DNA of 14,399 nucleotides from an uncultured Cellvibrio sp. (GTDB lineage Bacteria > Pseudomonadota > Gammaproteobacteria > Pseudomonadales > Cellvibrionaceae). Both the position numbers and the translations under genes were made by a program. The notes beneath the pieces are model-generated. The model did not search any database and had not been told where the DNA came from. It saw only the letters and a list, made by a program, of their open reading frames with translations. The stretch spans positions 1-14,399 of the forward strand of contig CAMLOU010000111.1 of the NCBI GenBank assembly GCA_946481735.1, in the 5' to 3' direction. Of this stretch, positions 1 through 7,208 are shown one piece after another (positions within the stretch are counted from its first letter, which is position 1; each line of letters starts with the position of its first letter).

Positions 1-840
1 TCGACGGTCACGCAAATAAGGCCAGATTCGCCGAACATGTTCACTGCGCTCCATATCTACCGTAACCACCTGGGTCACTTCGCGATCATTGGCGGCCTGA
101 AATAAAAATTCACCCTGGGGACCAGTGACAAAACTGTTTCCCCAAAAATCAATACCTGCCCCACCGGCAGGGTCCGCTTCATGGCCAACACGATTGACAC
201 TGACAACCGGAACGCCGTTAGCAATCGCATGGCCACGTTGTACTGTGATCCAGGCTTCCCGCTGGCGATCCTGCTCTGCAGCGTCATCCTGCGGATTCCA
301 GCCGATCGCGGTGGGATAAATCAGCAATTCTGCACCGGCCATAGCCATTAACCGTGCTGCTTCCGGAAACCACTGATCCCAACATACCAATACACCCAGT
401 TTACCCACCGAGGTTTGAATAGGATTGAAGCCCAAATCTCCGGGCGTGAAATAAAATTTTTCATAGAAACCGGGATCATCAGGAATATGCATCTTGCGAT
501 ATTTGCCCGCAATACTCCCGTCTTTTTCCAGTACCACAGCAGTATTGTGGTGCAAGCCCGTCGCACGCTTTTCAAACAGCGAAGCCACAATAATCACACC
601 CAATTCTTTGGCTAATCCACCCAATGCCTGGGTACTGGGGCCGGGAATAGGTTCTGCCAGATCAAAGGCCTCGACCTGTTCTTGCTGGCAAAAATATAAT
701 CCGCGATGCAGCTCCTGCAACACAATTAACTGGGCACCTTGCTGCGCCGCCGCGCGGATCTCTGCCATGGTCTTTTGGAGGTTTGCGGCGGTATCCGCCG
801 TACAAGCGTGTTGAATAATCCCGATGTTTAAAGGTTTCAT
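1..840 (-). CDS. aguB: N-carbamoylputrescine amidase, C-terminus cut by window edge
   Basis: This is a nitrilase-superfamily hydrolase that cleaves N-carbamoylputrescine to putrescine, CO2 and ammonia in the cytoplasm, the last step of the agmatine route. The frame is open from the ATG at 838-840 to the window edge: 280 residues beginning MKPLNIGIIQHA. The family runs to about 290-300 residues, so only the last few are missing. The nitrilase triad is visible: Glu43 in LQELHRGLYF, Lys116 in KYRKMHIP and Cys153 in LVCWDQWFPE. The stretch EKFYFTPGD is also typical of AguB. The start codon overlaps the aguA stop as ATGA, so the two genes are probably translationally coupled and transcribed together. 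The neighbouring agmatine deiminase makes AguB much likelier than a generic nitrilase. No frameshift or internal stop is seen. Confidence 0.93.
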   Translation of the reverse strand, partial: MKPLNIGIIQHACTADTAANLQKTMAEIRAAAQQGAQLIVLQELHRGLYFCQQEQVEAFDLAEPIPGPSTQALGGLAKELGVIIVASLFEKRATGLHHNTAVVLEKDGSIAGKYRKMHIPDDPGFYEKFYFTPGDLGFNPIQTSVGKLGVLVCWDQWFPEAARLMAMAGAELLIYPTAIGWNPQDDAAEQDRQREAWITVQRGHAIANGVPVVSVNRVGHEADPAGGAGIDFWGNSFVTGPQGEFLFQAANDREVTQVVTVDMERSEHVRRIWPYLRDRR

Positions 841-1877
841 AACGGTTCAAGAACTCCTTCGGGTAATTGCATGGTGATGCAATGCAGGCTGCCGCCCTGC
901 TCAATCAGGGTCGAACAGGGAATCCCCAGGACATCGTAACCGGGGAACGCCTGGGAGATTTGCTCCAACGCATCTTCGTCCGTCATACATTCGTAGATGG
1001 GCACCAGCACAGCCTCATTAAGAATCAAAAAATTGGCATAGGTTGCAGGCAAACGCTGACCTTCGTCGTTATAAATCGCTTGCGGCCAAGGCAGCGGGAT
1101 GAGCTTGTAAGGCTCACCATCCGCATCTGTCATACCGGCCAGTTCTGCTTCCATTTGTTTAAGTTCGGCGTAGTGTTCGTCGGTGGGATCATCGCAGGCA
1201 ACATAGACGATCACGTTGTTCGGGCAGAGGCGCGCCAGTGTATCAATGTGACTATCGGTATCATCGCCAGCAAGATGGCCGTGATGCAGCCAATTGATCT
1301 TGCGCACTCCAAACGCCGCTTTCAAACGCGCTTCAATCTGCTCTTGCGTCAATTGTGGATTGCGGTTGGCGTTGAGCAAGCAGGAAGCTGTGGTCAACAA
1401 GGTACCTTTTCCATCGGTCTCGATAGAGCCGCCTTCCAATACCCAATCCTGTTGCTCAAGGGTGGCGGCAGCAAAGGCTCCCTGATCAAACAGGTTGCGG
1501 GTAATCTGGTTGTCGAGATGGTGGGCAAATTTATTGCCCCAGCCGTTGAATTGAAAATCCAGTAGCTTCATCCCCTCTTCCGTCTCGACCGTGAGCGGAC
1601 CGAAGTCCCGCGCCCAGGTATCGTTGGTCGGCGTAGGGTAAAGGTAGATGTACTCCATGGGGGCGTCCATGGCCGCAAGACGCGCGCGGATGTTATCCAA
1701 CTCTTCCGCCGGAGCAGCGATGACCAGATCAGCGTAATCACAGATAACCGTCGCCAGGGCCTCGTATAGTTGAGTGACATCCTCCAGAATCCAATCCCAA
1801 TCGGTATCTTTATGTGGCCAGGACAGCAGCACGGCATCCTGGGGTTCCCATTCGGCTATAAGGCGTTGGCCGGCCAT
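837..1877 (-). CDS. aguA: Agmatine deiminase
   Basis: The enzyme hydrolyses agmatine to N-carbamoylputrescine and ammonia, supplying the substrate of AguB encoded just downstream. It belongs to the Porphyromonas-type peptidylarginine deiminase family (guanidino-group-modifying fold). Conserved blocks, numbered from the longer start at 1883, are WARDFGP (90-96), LEGGSIE (149-155), GHLAGDDTDSHID (202-214) and the C-terminal nucleophile Cys335 in GGSLHCITMQ. Two ATGs lie two codons apart. GAGG at 1885-1888 is 7 nt from the second ATG (1877) but only one base from the first (1883), so 1877 is preferred, giving 346 residues, normal for the family. The stop overlaps the aguB start (ATGA). A promoter-like pair of boxes and a hairpin lie upstream. 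Confidence 0.95.
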   Translation of the reverse strand: MAGQRLIAEWEPQDAVLLSWPHKDTDWDWILEDVTQLYEALATVICDYADLVIAAPAEELDNIRARLAAMDAPMEYIYLYPTPTNDTWARDFGPLTVETEEGMKLLDFQFNGWGNKFAHHLDNQITRNLFDQGAFAAATLEQQDWVLEGGSIETDGKGTLLTTASCLLNANRNPQLTQEQIEARLKAAFGVRKINWLHHGHLAGDDTDSHIDTLARLCPNNVIVYVACDDPTDEHYAELKQMEAELAGMTDADGEPYKLIPLPWPQAIYNDEGQRLPATYANFLILNEAVLVPIYECMTDEDALEQISQAFPGYDVLGIPCSTLIEQGGSLHCITMQLPEGVLEPL

Positions 1878-1907
1878 AGTCATACCTCGGTGATATATAT
1901 AAAGAAG

Positions 1908-1927
1908 CGGGTGCCAATAGGCACCCG
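1908..1927 (-). promoter_or_regulatory. Perfect 8-bp hairpin in the aguA leader
   Basis: CGGGTGCC and GGCACCCG pair perfectly around the 4-base loop AATA, 18 nt upstream of the aguA ribosome-binding site. If transcription starts from the boxes at 1943-1974, the hairpin lies near the 5' end of the aguAB mRNA and could stabilise it or control initiation. Alternatively it is a weak terminator for the lipoprotein gene ending at 2046: on the minus strand it is followed by CTTCTTTATATATA, only loosely T-rich. The structure is certain; its role is not. Confidence 0.5.
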
Positions 1928-1942
1928 GGGAGATGGGTCGGG

Positions 1943-1974
1943 ATTATAGCTCAGAATCCAGCAGCGGCTGTCAA
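1943..1974 (-). promoter_or_regulatory. Candidate sigma-70 promoter of aguA-aguB
   Basis: On the minus strand a perfect TTGACA (1969-1974) is followed by a perfect TATAAT (1943-1948). The spacer is 20 nt, longer than the optimal 17, which would weaken the promoter or call for an activator. AT-rich sequence lies just upstream of the -35 box. The predicted start near 1936 gives a leader of about 60 nt that contains the hairpin at 1908-1927. Confidence 0.5.
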
Positions 1975-2045
1975 TGAATGAGAGGAATTATCATTAGCTC
2001 CGATGGACAATGCGTGGATACCGGGTGCTGCTGACTAACTGATTG

Positions 2046-2615
2046 CTATGGTTGTTGAATAACAGTTTCCTGCGCCGGCAGCGGGATAACCCCTTCCGAA
2101 GTGCCTGTTTTTTGGCGCGGTTCTGTGTCCGGTCCTACTTGCACAATCGCTGAGAGGGCTCTTGTGGTTTGACGCCCTTGATAATCCACAACTACCTGAA
2201 TCCGAACGTAATACCTGCCCGGCTCCGCAGCCATCAAGCGTAGCGGCAGCAAGTAGTCGCCGTTGTCGCGTAAAGGGAAGGCGTAATGTGTTGCGCCCTC
2301 CAGGATAAACAGCCCCTCGCTGGTGTTCAGCGTGACGGTCATTTCTCCCTGGTTATAGGAAGCGGAAAGCCCCAGATCTACATCAGCCGCCACACCCGGC
2401 TCAAGTCGATGCACAGGATTTTCCCGCAGGCTTACCTCTGCACCCGGTTTGCCACGATGGGTTTTGTGATGGTCGGTCGACTTTTCTTGCGCAATGACGG
2501 GCGCTTCAGCCGCAGACGGCAAGTCTGATCCGGCCTTTGTCGCCACCTCATTACTACAGCCGCCAACCATTAACAGGGTTAGCAACCAGAACAAACCTTG
2601 TATTTTTTGAAACAT
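2046..2615 (-). CDS. Small lipoprotein of unknown function
   Basis: This is a 189-residue protein that I do not recognise. It begins MFQKIQGLFWLLTLLMVGGC, a signal peptide with a lipobox-like end and lipidation expected at Cys20. Residues 21-75 are polar, Ala/Glu/His-rich and probably disordered. Residues about 78-162 alternate hydrophobic and polar residues with a PGRYYVRIQVVVDYQG stretch, suggesting a beta-sandwich domain. The tail is Pro/Gln-rich. The start at 2615 is preferred over an in-frame ATG at 2636 because GAGG lies a few bases upstream and the signal peptide then begins correctly. The gene follows the metalloprotease lipoprotein gene by 36 nt on the same strand, so the two may form an operon and act together in the envelope; that link is inferred only from position. 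Confidence 0.75.
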   Translation of the reverse strand: MFQKIQGLFWLLTLLMVGGCSNEVATKAGSDLPSAAEAPVIAQEKSTDHHKTHRGKPGAEVSLRENPVHRLEPGVAADVDLGLSASYNQGEMTVTLNTSEGLFILEGATHYAFPLRDNGDYLLPLRLMAAEPGRYYVRIQVVVDYQGRQTTRALSAIVQVGPDTEPRQKTGTSEGVIPLPAQETVIQQP

Positions 2616-2651
2616 ATCCACCTCAGGGGTTCGCATAAATGTGGTAATTAT

Positions 2652-4277
2652 TTATTGACGTGCAATAAACACGTTGAAACAGGTGGTGACACTACTGGAG
2701 CGACCGACATTCGCGTAATCAATGATTTCGACAATATAGTTCCCTGTATCCAGATCAACAGTTTGTAGCTCTACATCATTGGCTGAAGATGCACCCTCAT
2801 GGATAATTTCACCGCGAGAATGAATAAAAAAATCCGGATCACTCTGGGTCACAAAATCACCCCCAGATCTTTCAATACGCACAATGTAATTACCGCTTTG
2901 TGTTATCGATAAACGAAGAAACTGGTTGACTCCCAACTTGTTGTAATCGGTATGTTCTGACGTACTGCACACACTGGTGGATGCACCACCAATCGACAAA
3001 CTTTTGTAAACCGGCAGATTAATGCTGTTGTTGCCACTATTAGTTTCGTTGTCGGCATATTGATTTATGCTGTTGATGTCCTGTTCATCAAGCAGTCCCT
3101 CAAGTGCGCTACGATGCGCAGGATAGCGCGCAATAAGTCGTTCAGCGAATAAAAAGATGGTTATCAAACTATCGGCGTTGTAGTACGAACTGTCAGTCAA
3201 TGTAGATAAAATCGGCGAAAAATCTTTGGCTATTTTATTCGTGCCACTGAGAAAATAATTGTATAAAACTGACTCAACAGAGGCTTCGCTATACCAGCCC
3301 TGGGCAGGATGGTTTTTCTCGCGTACATCATACATAAAACCATTGGATTGATTGAAACCGGAACTGTCTCGATAGATAGCATCATCCAACATCATCGCGG
3401 CAAAGGCATTGCTGAAGCCTTCTGAAAAAGCGACGCGCATATCCAGATAATCACCATATTGGTGGGGGCCACCAATGGAATCAGATCGACCGAGCGCATC
3501 TTCAATATAATGTCCCCACTCATGAACGACGACATGGCTATCAAATTCATCGGTATCCTCATCGACTGAGCCAAGGATATAAATCTCGTTGTCAAAATAA
3601 AAACTGGTACCAATTTCCCCCCGGGTGAGGTCTCCGTCCGCAGTATTGTTATTTACACTCCAATGCAGCTGTAACGGCGGGAAGTTTCCGCTGTATCCTG
3701 CATCAACAAATTGTTGCAAACTGGTATAAACCGCATCGAGGATTGCAAAGGGGGCAGCGGGGCGGGATGTTGCGTAATTACCACTATTCCAGCCGGACGG
3801 CGCGTGCAAATTACGTTGTGAATCACTGTCACCCACACTGGCTTCACTGCCCACCAATGCATACAACCGATTATTGTTTGTATTGTCGTTGACGGTCATA
3901 TTCCAGGAAGGCGCTTGGTTGCGCTGCAATTGCGCTTTGACCTGAACCCGTAAAACGGTGTTGGCTTCAACCGCAGCGCTGTAAAAACCGTTATCGTCCG
4001 TGGCAGTAATGGCAACCGGCGCGTTGGTTGAATCCACCAGCTCTACTACAGCACCACGAACCGGTCGCGTTTCTATGGCCGAATAATTAAGGCCAATAAA
4101 ATCTTCATTGTGAGGGATAAATTCGTAAGTTACTGTTCCGCTGACAGTAACCGAATTATCAGGTGTTGAACTACCCCCACCGCCCCCACCCCCACATGCT
4201 CCCAGCAGTAGCATCAACGAACACAACAACACACTCAAACTCACATTTAAGGTTTTACCACGGGAGCGGAGATGCAT
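2652..4277 (-). CDS. HEXXH zinc metalloprotease-like lipoprotein
   Basis: A 541-residue predicted secreted lipoprotein. MHLRSRGKTLNVSLSVLLCSLMLLLGAC is a signal peptide with lipobox LGAC (Cys28), followed directly by seven glycines. Residues about 44-117 resemble a carboxypeptidase-regulatory/Ig-like domain (VSGTVTYEF, GAVVELVD, DDNGFYSA). The catalytic region has HEWGH (His252, Glu253, His256) and, 30 residues on, SEGFSNAF with Glu286 as the probable third zinc ligand, a gluzincin-like layout as in thermolysin- and fungalysin-type enzymes. About residues 425-541 hold two beta-rich segments ending in GNYIVEI, similar to pre-peptidase C-terminal domains. The longer frame begins with TTG at 4331. 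ATG at 4277 has AGAGG 6 nt upstream and gives a clean signal peptide, so it is chosen. Substrate is unknown. The 157 nt separating it from the lipocalin gene upstream show no convincing promoter. Confidence 0.82.
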   Translation of the reverse strand: MHLRSRGKTLNVSLSVLLCSLMLLLGACGGGGGGGSSTPDNSVTVSGTVTYEFIPHNEDFIGLNYSAIETRPVRGAVVELVDSTNAPVAITATDDNGFYSAAVEANTVLRVQVKAQLQRNQAPSWNMTVNDNTNNNRLYALVGSEASVGDSDSQRNLHAPSGWNSGNYATSRPAAPFAILDAVYTSLQQFVDAGYSGNFPPLQLHWSVNNNTADGDLTRGEIGTSFYFDNEIYILGSVDEDTDEFDSHVVVHEWGHYIEDALGRSDSIGGPHQYGDYLDMRVAFSEGFSNAFAAMMLDDAIYRDSSGFNQSNGFMYDVREKNHPAQGWYSEASVESVLYNYFLSGTNKIAKDFSPILSTLTDSSYYNADSLITIFLFAERLIARYPAHRSALEGLLDEQDINSINQYADNETNSGNNSINLPVYKSLSIGGASTSVCSTSEHTDYNKLGVNQFLRLSITQSGNYIVRIERSGGDFVTQSDPDFFIHSRGEIIHEGASSANDVELQTVDLDTGNYIVEIIDYANVGRSSSVTTCFNVFIARQ

Positions 4278-4434
4278 ACATAGCCTCTGATAAAAAGGGC
4301 GGTGAGGGTTACGGCCGGGAATAACAGTCAAGCGTAACGGTCTTTATCGTTTGGTCTGAGCATAGCGAAAAAAGCCTGATCTGCCCATTACATTATCCAC
4401 AAATCAAACCCTTAGTCCGCATGTAAGCCCGCGC

Positions 4435-4953
4435 TTAATGCTCAACATAAATCAGTTCTTCGGTCGCAAACCCCAAGCCTTTTGCCGCTTTTACCAGTTT
4501 ATCGACAATAGCTGAATCCAGATTCGGTGTGCGCGCCAATATCCATAAGTACGAGCGGTCCGGCCCACAGACCATGGCGTACTGGTAATCTTCATCAAGC
4601 GCGATAATGTTGTAGCCACCATAAAAAGGCCCGAAGAAGGAGACCTTTAGTTGGCCGGTATTTTTATCGCCCACAAAATAGGCTTTGCCGGTCGCCTCGT
4701 CCCATTCCTGCTTTGCCGTATCAAACCCACGATTAACTACCTTGACGCCCCCGTCATCACGCAGGCTGTACTCCGCGGTCACTTTTTCCAGGCCGCGCTC
4801 GAACGAATGATCCAGGCGGGCGATTTCGTACCAGGTGCCCAGATAGCGCTCCAGATCAAAATCGTCGACCGGTTTGATATTTTCCGGCAGGCCGCTACAA
4901 GCCTGAAGCAGTGATATACCCAGAATAAATAGTGCTGTCTTTATCTTTTGCAT
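4435..4953 (-). CDS. blc: Blc-type outer-membrane lipocalin lipoprotein
   Basis: A 172-residue bacterial lipocalin, expected to be anchored in the outer membrane and to bind fatty acids or lysophospholipids. MQKIKTALFILGISLLQAC is a signal peptide with lipobox LQAC (Cys19). The lipocalin signature GTWYEIAR lies at 39-46. Other conserved Blc blocks follow: NRGFD (74-78), LKVSFFGPFYGGYNI (102-116) and YLWILARTP (135-143). Length fits the family (about 170-180). Start 4953 (ATG) has AAGGA 7 nt upstream; the open frame continues to a GTG at 4989, which would spoil the signal peptide. The gene is divergent from the J-domain gene. A TAGAAT box at 4994-4999 on this strand could be its -10, but no good -35 accompanies it. 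Confidence 0.93.
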   Translation of the reverse strand: MQKIKTALFILGISLLQACSGLPENIKPVDDFDLERYLGTWYEIARLDHSFERGLEKVTAEYSLRDDGGVKVVNRGFDTAKQEWDEATGKAYFVGDKNTGQLKVSFFGPFYGGYNIIALDEDYQYAMVCGPDRSYLWILARTPNLDSAIVDKLVKAAKGLGFATEELIYVEH

Positions 4954-5097
4954 TGACGTGTCCTTGATGACCAGGCAGAAAACCAGCACATTGATTCTAT
5001 CTGCGCTGTTTGTCTGTACGTGCGTTACTTAAATCATAAATACGCTCATCCACTGCAAATAGACGTTCGATGGCTGCAAAAGCGTCTTTTGCACCGC

Positions 5098-5103
5098 TAT
5101 AAT
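5098..5103 (+). promoter_or_regulatory. -10-like box ahead of the J-domain gene
   Basis: A perfect TATAAT lies 36 nt upstream of the ATG at 5140. The matching -35 region (around 5074-5080, CTGCAAA) is poor. If real, transcription would begin near 5110, which excludes the longer reading frame that starts at 5020. Confidence 0.4.
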
Positions 5104-5139
5104 CGGCGGCAATTTCGCTCATTGAGACAGGCGGGCTGC

Positions 5140-5655
5140 ATGTTACAAAGTATTCTGTTGATTCTGGTGGTGATCGGGGCGTTTTGGGGCTACCGAAAAT
5201 TAGGCCATCTTGATGCGAAAGCGCGCCGCCGCATTCTGTTGCGCAGCGCTATTGGGGCCGTTGTATTGCTGCTGATAATGGCGGCAGCGACTGGGCGCAT
5301 GCATTGGCTGGTTGCTGTCATTGGTGCGCTTATTCCTTTTATGCGCGGGTTATTGGGCATTGGCTTGCAGTTTTTGCCGTTATGGCTGAAGCATAAAAAC
5401 CGTGAGCAACCCGGTCAGCACCAGCAACATACCGGTAGCCCAGCACCACAAACCACCATGGATACCAAAGAGGCGCAGGATGTTTTAGGCCTCAAAGGGG
5501 ATCTCGCCCAGGGCGAGATAACGGCAGAGATGATCAACGATGCCCACCGGCGGCTGATACAAAAGCTGCATCCGGACCGTGGCGGCAACGATTACCTGGC
5601 GGCCCGTGTCAACCTGGCGCGGGACCTGTTGTTAAAACGGATCGAGAAACCCTAG
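5140..5655 (+). CDS. Membrane-anchored J-domain (DnaJ-like) protein
   Basis: A 171-residue protein with an N-terminal hydrophobic segment (about 3-16), two further likely membrane segments (about 33-51 and 56-82), a polar Gln/Pro-rich linker (about 86-106) and a C-terminal J-domain (about 108-171). The Hsp70-stimulating HPD motif is at 144-146 in KLHPDRGGND, so the protein probably recruits DnaK to the inner membrane. Ending in a J-domain after membrane segments is the layout of mitochondrial Pam18/Tim14; the typical DnaJ Gly/Phe and zinc-finger regions are absent. The frame is open back to 5020, but those 40 residues (HKYAHPLQID...) are basic and unlike a membrane start. ATG 5140 has AGGCGG 5 nt upstream and a TATAAT box at 5098, so it is chosen. 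The gene converges with cmoM, leaving 3 nt between stops. Confidence 0.85.
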   Translation: MLQSILLILVVIGAFWGYRKLGHLDAKARRRILLRSAIGAVVLLLIMAAATGRMHWLVAVIGALIPFMRGLLGIGLQFLPLWLKHKNREQPGQHQQHTGSPAPQTTMDTKEAQDVLGLKGDLAQGEITAEMINDAHRRLIQKLHPDRGGNDYLAARVNLARDLLLKRIEKP

Positions 5656-5676
5656 CGGTCAATCGCTGGTTTTCTC
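5644..5676. terminator. Shared bidirectional hairpin between convergent stops
   Basis: GAGAAA (5644-5649), CC (5651-5652) and AGCG (5654-5657) pair with CGCT (5664-5667), GG (5668-5669) and TTTCTC (5671-5676), with one mismatch, one bulged T and a 6-nt loop. A-rich on the left and T-rich on the right, it is the usual shape of a two-way terminator, and it sits exactly over the facing stop codons of the J-domain and cmoM genes. U-tracts are short, so efficiency is uncertain. Confidence 0.5.
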
Positions 5677-6459
5677 TCCGATAACATGGATGTAACGCCC
5701 CAGGGAGCGATAGGGTTCCTGGCGAGAAAACAGCAATTCCAGCGCGATCAATTCATCCGGTGACCGCTCGCGCTGCTGCCCATCCAGGATGTAATCGTGA
5801 AATACGCGGATGCCGCTACGCGCCATCACAGTCAACGGCAAATCTTCCAACCAAGTATCCACCTGTTCCGGCACCAGAGGATTGATCGGTGTCAAACTAC
5901 CTTTTGCTCCGCCAAAATCTTGCGCAGTAATTTTTTTGAAGTTGGTGCGCAACAAATTTTTAAAGATCAATGAATGACGGTTGTAATAGGTCAGCGACAA
6001 CCAGCCGCCGGGCTTGAGGTATTGCAGCAGACAAGGCAGCAATGATTGTGGCTCCGCCATCCACTCCATGACCGCATGGCATAACACCAGATCAAACTGA
6101 TCATCCGCCAGGTGTTGCGCCAGGGTTTGAATCCCGCAGTGAACCAGCGTGACCTGTTGTTGCAACCCTGCACTCTCAACCTGTTCGCGCGCGAGCTTCA
6201 GCATCTCCGCAGAGATATCACACAGCACCACCTGATGCCCTGCCTTCGCCAGGGTCAACGAAAATTGCCCCTGTCCACCGCCGGCATCCAATATGCGCAA
6301 CGGGGTTGTTGCCGCGAGCACATGAGGAATACATTCAGAAAAATCCCGCTGCAATACCGCGAGGCGCACCGCGCCTTTTAAACCGCCATAGATATTTTTT
6401 TTGAAGCGTCCCGCCAGGTCATCAAAGTTGCGATCCTGCGAGGCATTTTGTTTGGCCAT
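5659..6459 (-). CDS. cmoM: tRNA 5-carboxymethoxyuridine methyltransferase CmoM
   Basis: This SAM-dependent enzyme methylates the carboxyl of 5-carboxymethoxyuridine at wobble position 34 of tRNAs, giving mcmo5U, downstream of CmoA and CmoB. The 266-residue protein matches E. coli CmoM (formerly SmtA, 261 residues) along its length as I recall that sequence: DRNFDDLAGRFKKNIYG near the N-terminus, SAM motif I LRILDAGGGQGQ (54-65), Asp81 in LCDIS, CHAVMEW, LKPGGWLSLTYYN, GIRVFHDYI and the terminal RQEPYRSLGRYIHV. The ATG at 6459 has GGTGG 7 nt upstream. It lies 34 nt after the MazG-like gene, so the two are probably one transcript. No cmoA or cmoB is present in this window. Confidence 0.93.
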   Translation of the reverse strand: MAKQNASQDRNFDDLAGRFKKNIYGGLKGAVRLAVLQRDFSECIPHVLAATTPLRILDAGGGQGQFSLTLAKAGHQVVLCDISAEMLKLAREQVESAGLQQQVTLVHCGIQTLAQHLADDQFDLVLCHAVMEWMAEPQSLLPCLLQYLKPGGWLSLTYYNRHSLIFKNLLRTNFKKITAQDFGGAKGSLTPINPLVPEQVDTWLEDLPLTVMARSGIRVFHDYILDGQQRERSPDELIALELLFSRQEPYRSLGRYIHVIGEKTSD

Positions 6460-6493
6460 GGATTAACCACCAAAGATATGAGATAGCCACTGA

Positions 6494-6811
6494 TTATCGG
6501 GTTGCGTTTTTATCAATTTTTTGCGCGATGGCGGCAGGCATATTAATGTCGAGCCGGGCACACAATTCGGTCAGGTACATCACGATATCAGCGACCTCAT
6601 CTGCTACCTGGTTTTTTGCTTCGGCATCATCTTTCACCTGCTGCGCTTGCTCATCGGTTAGCCACTGAAAAATTTCCAGCAGCTCCGCCGCTTCCACGGC
6701 AACCGCCGCGGCGAGGTTTTTAGGCGTGTGGTATGCTTGCCAGCCTTTAACCGCCGCGCGCTGGCGGAATGCCTGATGAATGTCGGCCAGGTCAAGTGTG
6801 TGATTTTTCAT
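6494..6811 (-). CDS. MazG-like nucleotide pyrophosphohydrolase (dCTP pyrophosphatase-like)
   Basis: A 105-residue all-alpha NTP pyrophosphohydrolase of the RS21-C6/DCTPP1 type, which hydrolyses (deoxy)nucleoside triphosphates to monophosphate and pyrophosphate and is thought to clean the nucleotide pool. The characteristic helix HTPKNLAAAVAVEAAELLEI contains Glu40 and Glu43, and DEVADIVMYL supplies Glu72 and Asp75, together the magnesium-binding EXXE...EXXD pattern. The frame is open upstream to 6928, but the extra 39 residues fit no family member; ATG 6811 has GAGTGG 8 nt upstream. Its start codon overlaps that of the divergent GIY-YIG gene on the other strand. cmoM follows 34 nt downstream. 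Confidence 0.88.
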   Translation of the reverse strand: MKNHTLDLADIHQAFRQRAAVKGWQAYHTPKNLAAAVAVEAAELLEIFQWLTDEQAQQVKDDAEAKNQVADEVADIVMYLTELCARLDINMPAAIAQKIDKNATR

Positions 6812-7208
6812 GAATGATGCCACTCTAAACAAGTCTTCGTGTATTGCGCCGGCAACTGCCTCGTTGGGTGAATGTCCGGCTGAATCCAGCGCGGATAAAT
6901 GCTGGTACGTGTATATAATCCGCAGCACCGATAACCAGCTTTATACCGGCATTACCACTGACATCCAGCGCAGATGGCGAGAGCATAGCACCGGCAAAGC
7001 CGGCGCGCGTTATTTTCGCGGACGCAAACCCGCGGCTTTGTGCCTGCTGGAAACCCATCCTGATCGCAGCCATGCCAGTAAGCGCGAAGCCGCACTCAAA
7101 CAATTGTCCCGCCGAGCCAAGGAACAATTGCTACTGCAACGCACTGCAGAACAAAACGCGCGCCTGAACGACTTCAATACGATGTTTCATCATAATGACC
7201 ACGCCTGA
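6810..7208 (+). CDS. GIY-YIG nuclease-superfamily protein (YhbQ-like)
   Basis: A 132-residue protein with one GIY-YIG domain. Tyr33-Val34-Tyr35 in CWYVYIIRSTDNQLYTGITT and Tyr45-Thr46-Gly47 form the two signature strands; Arg55 in RRWREH and Glu93 in KREAALKQL correspond to the conserved catalytic positions. It resembles the small YhbQ/UPF0213 group, whose members carry little beyond this domain and whose physiological role is poorly defined; DNA-end cleavage has been reported for E. coli YhbQ. About 30 residues precede the domain here, more than usual. The ATG at 6810 lacks a good ribosome-binding site, and a TTG at 6864 is an alternative, so the start is uncertain. The 3' end overlaps the DTW gene by 14 nt, suggesting coupled translation. 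Confidence 0.85.
   Translation: MNDATLNKSSCIAPATASLGECPAESSADKCWYVYIIRSTDNQLYTGITTDIQRRWREHSTGKAGARYFRGRKPAALCLLETHPDRSHASKREAALKQLSRRAKEQLLLQRTAEQNARLNDFNTMFHHNDHA

Noticed and set aside
867..1565. Long plus-strand open frame of 232 codons opposite aguA
   Set aside because: It lies wholly antisense to a confidently identified agmatine deiminase and its translation shows no recognisable domain.
4179..4199. Poly-G tract as a phase-variation repeat
   Set aside because: The seven glycine codons are interrupted by other third bases rather than forming one long homopolymer, and poly-Gly after a lipobox is a common linker.
4278..4331. Extended start (TTG 4331) for the metalloprotease lipoprotein
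   Set aside because: The extra 18 residues precede the signal peptide, and ATG 4277 has a well-placed AGAGG.
5020..5139. Extended start for the J-domain protein
   Set aside because: The added 40 residues are basic and uncharacteristic, and the TATAAT at 5098 plus the ribosome-binding site support ATG 5140.
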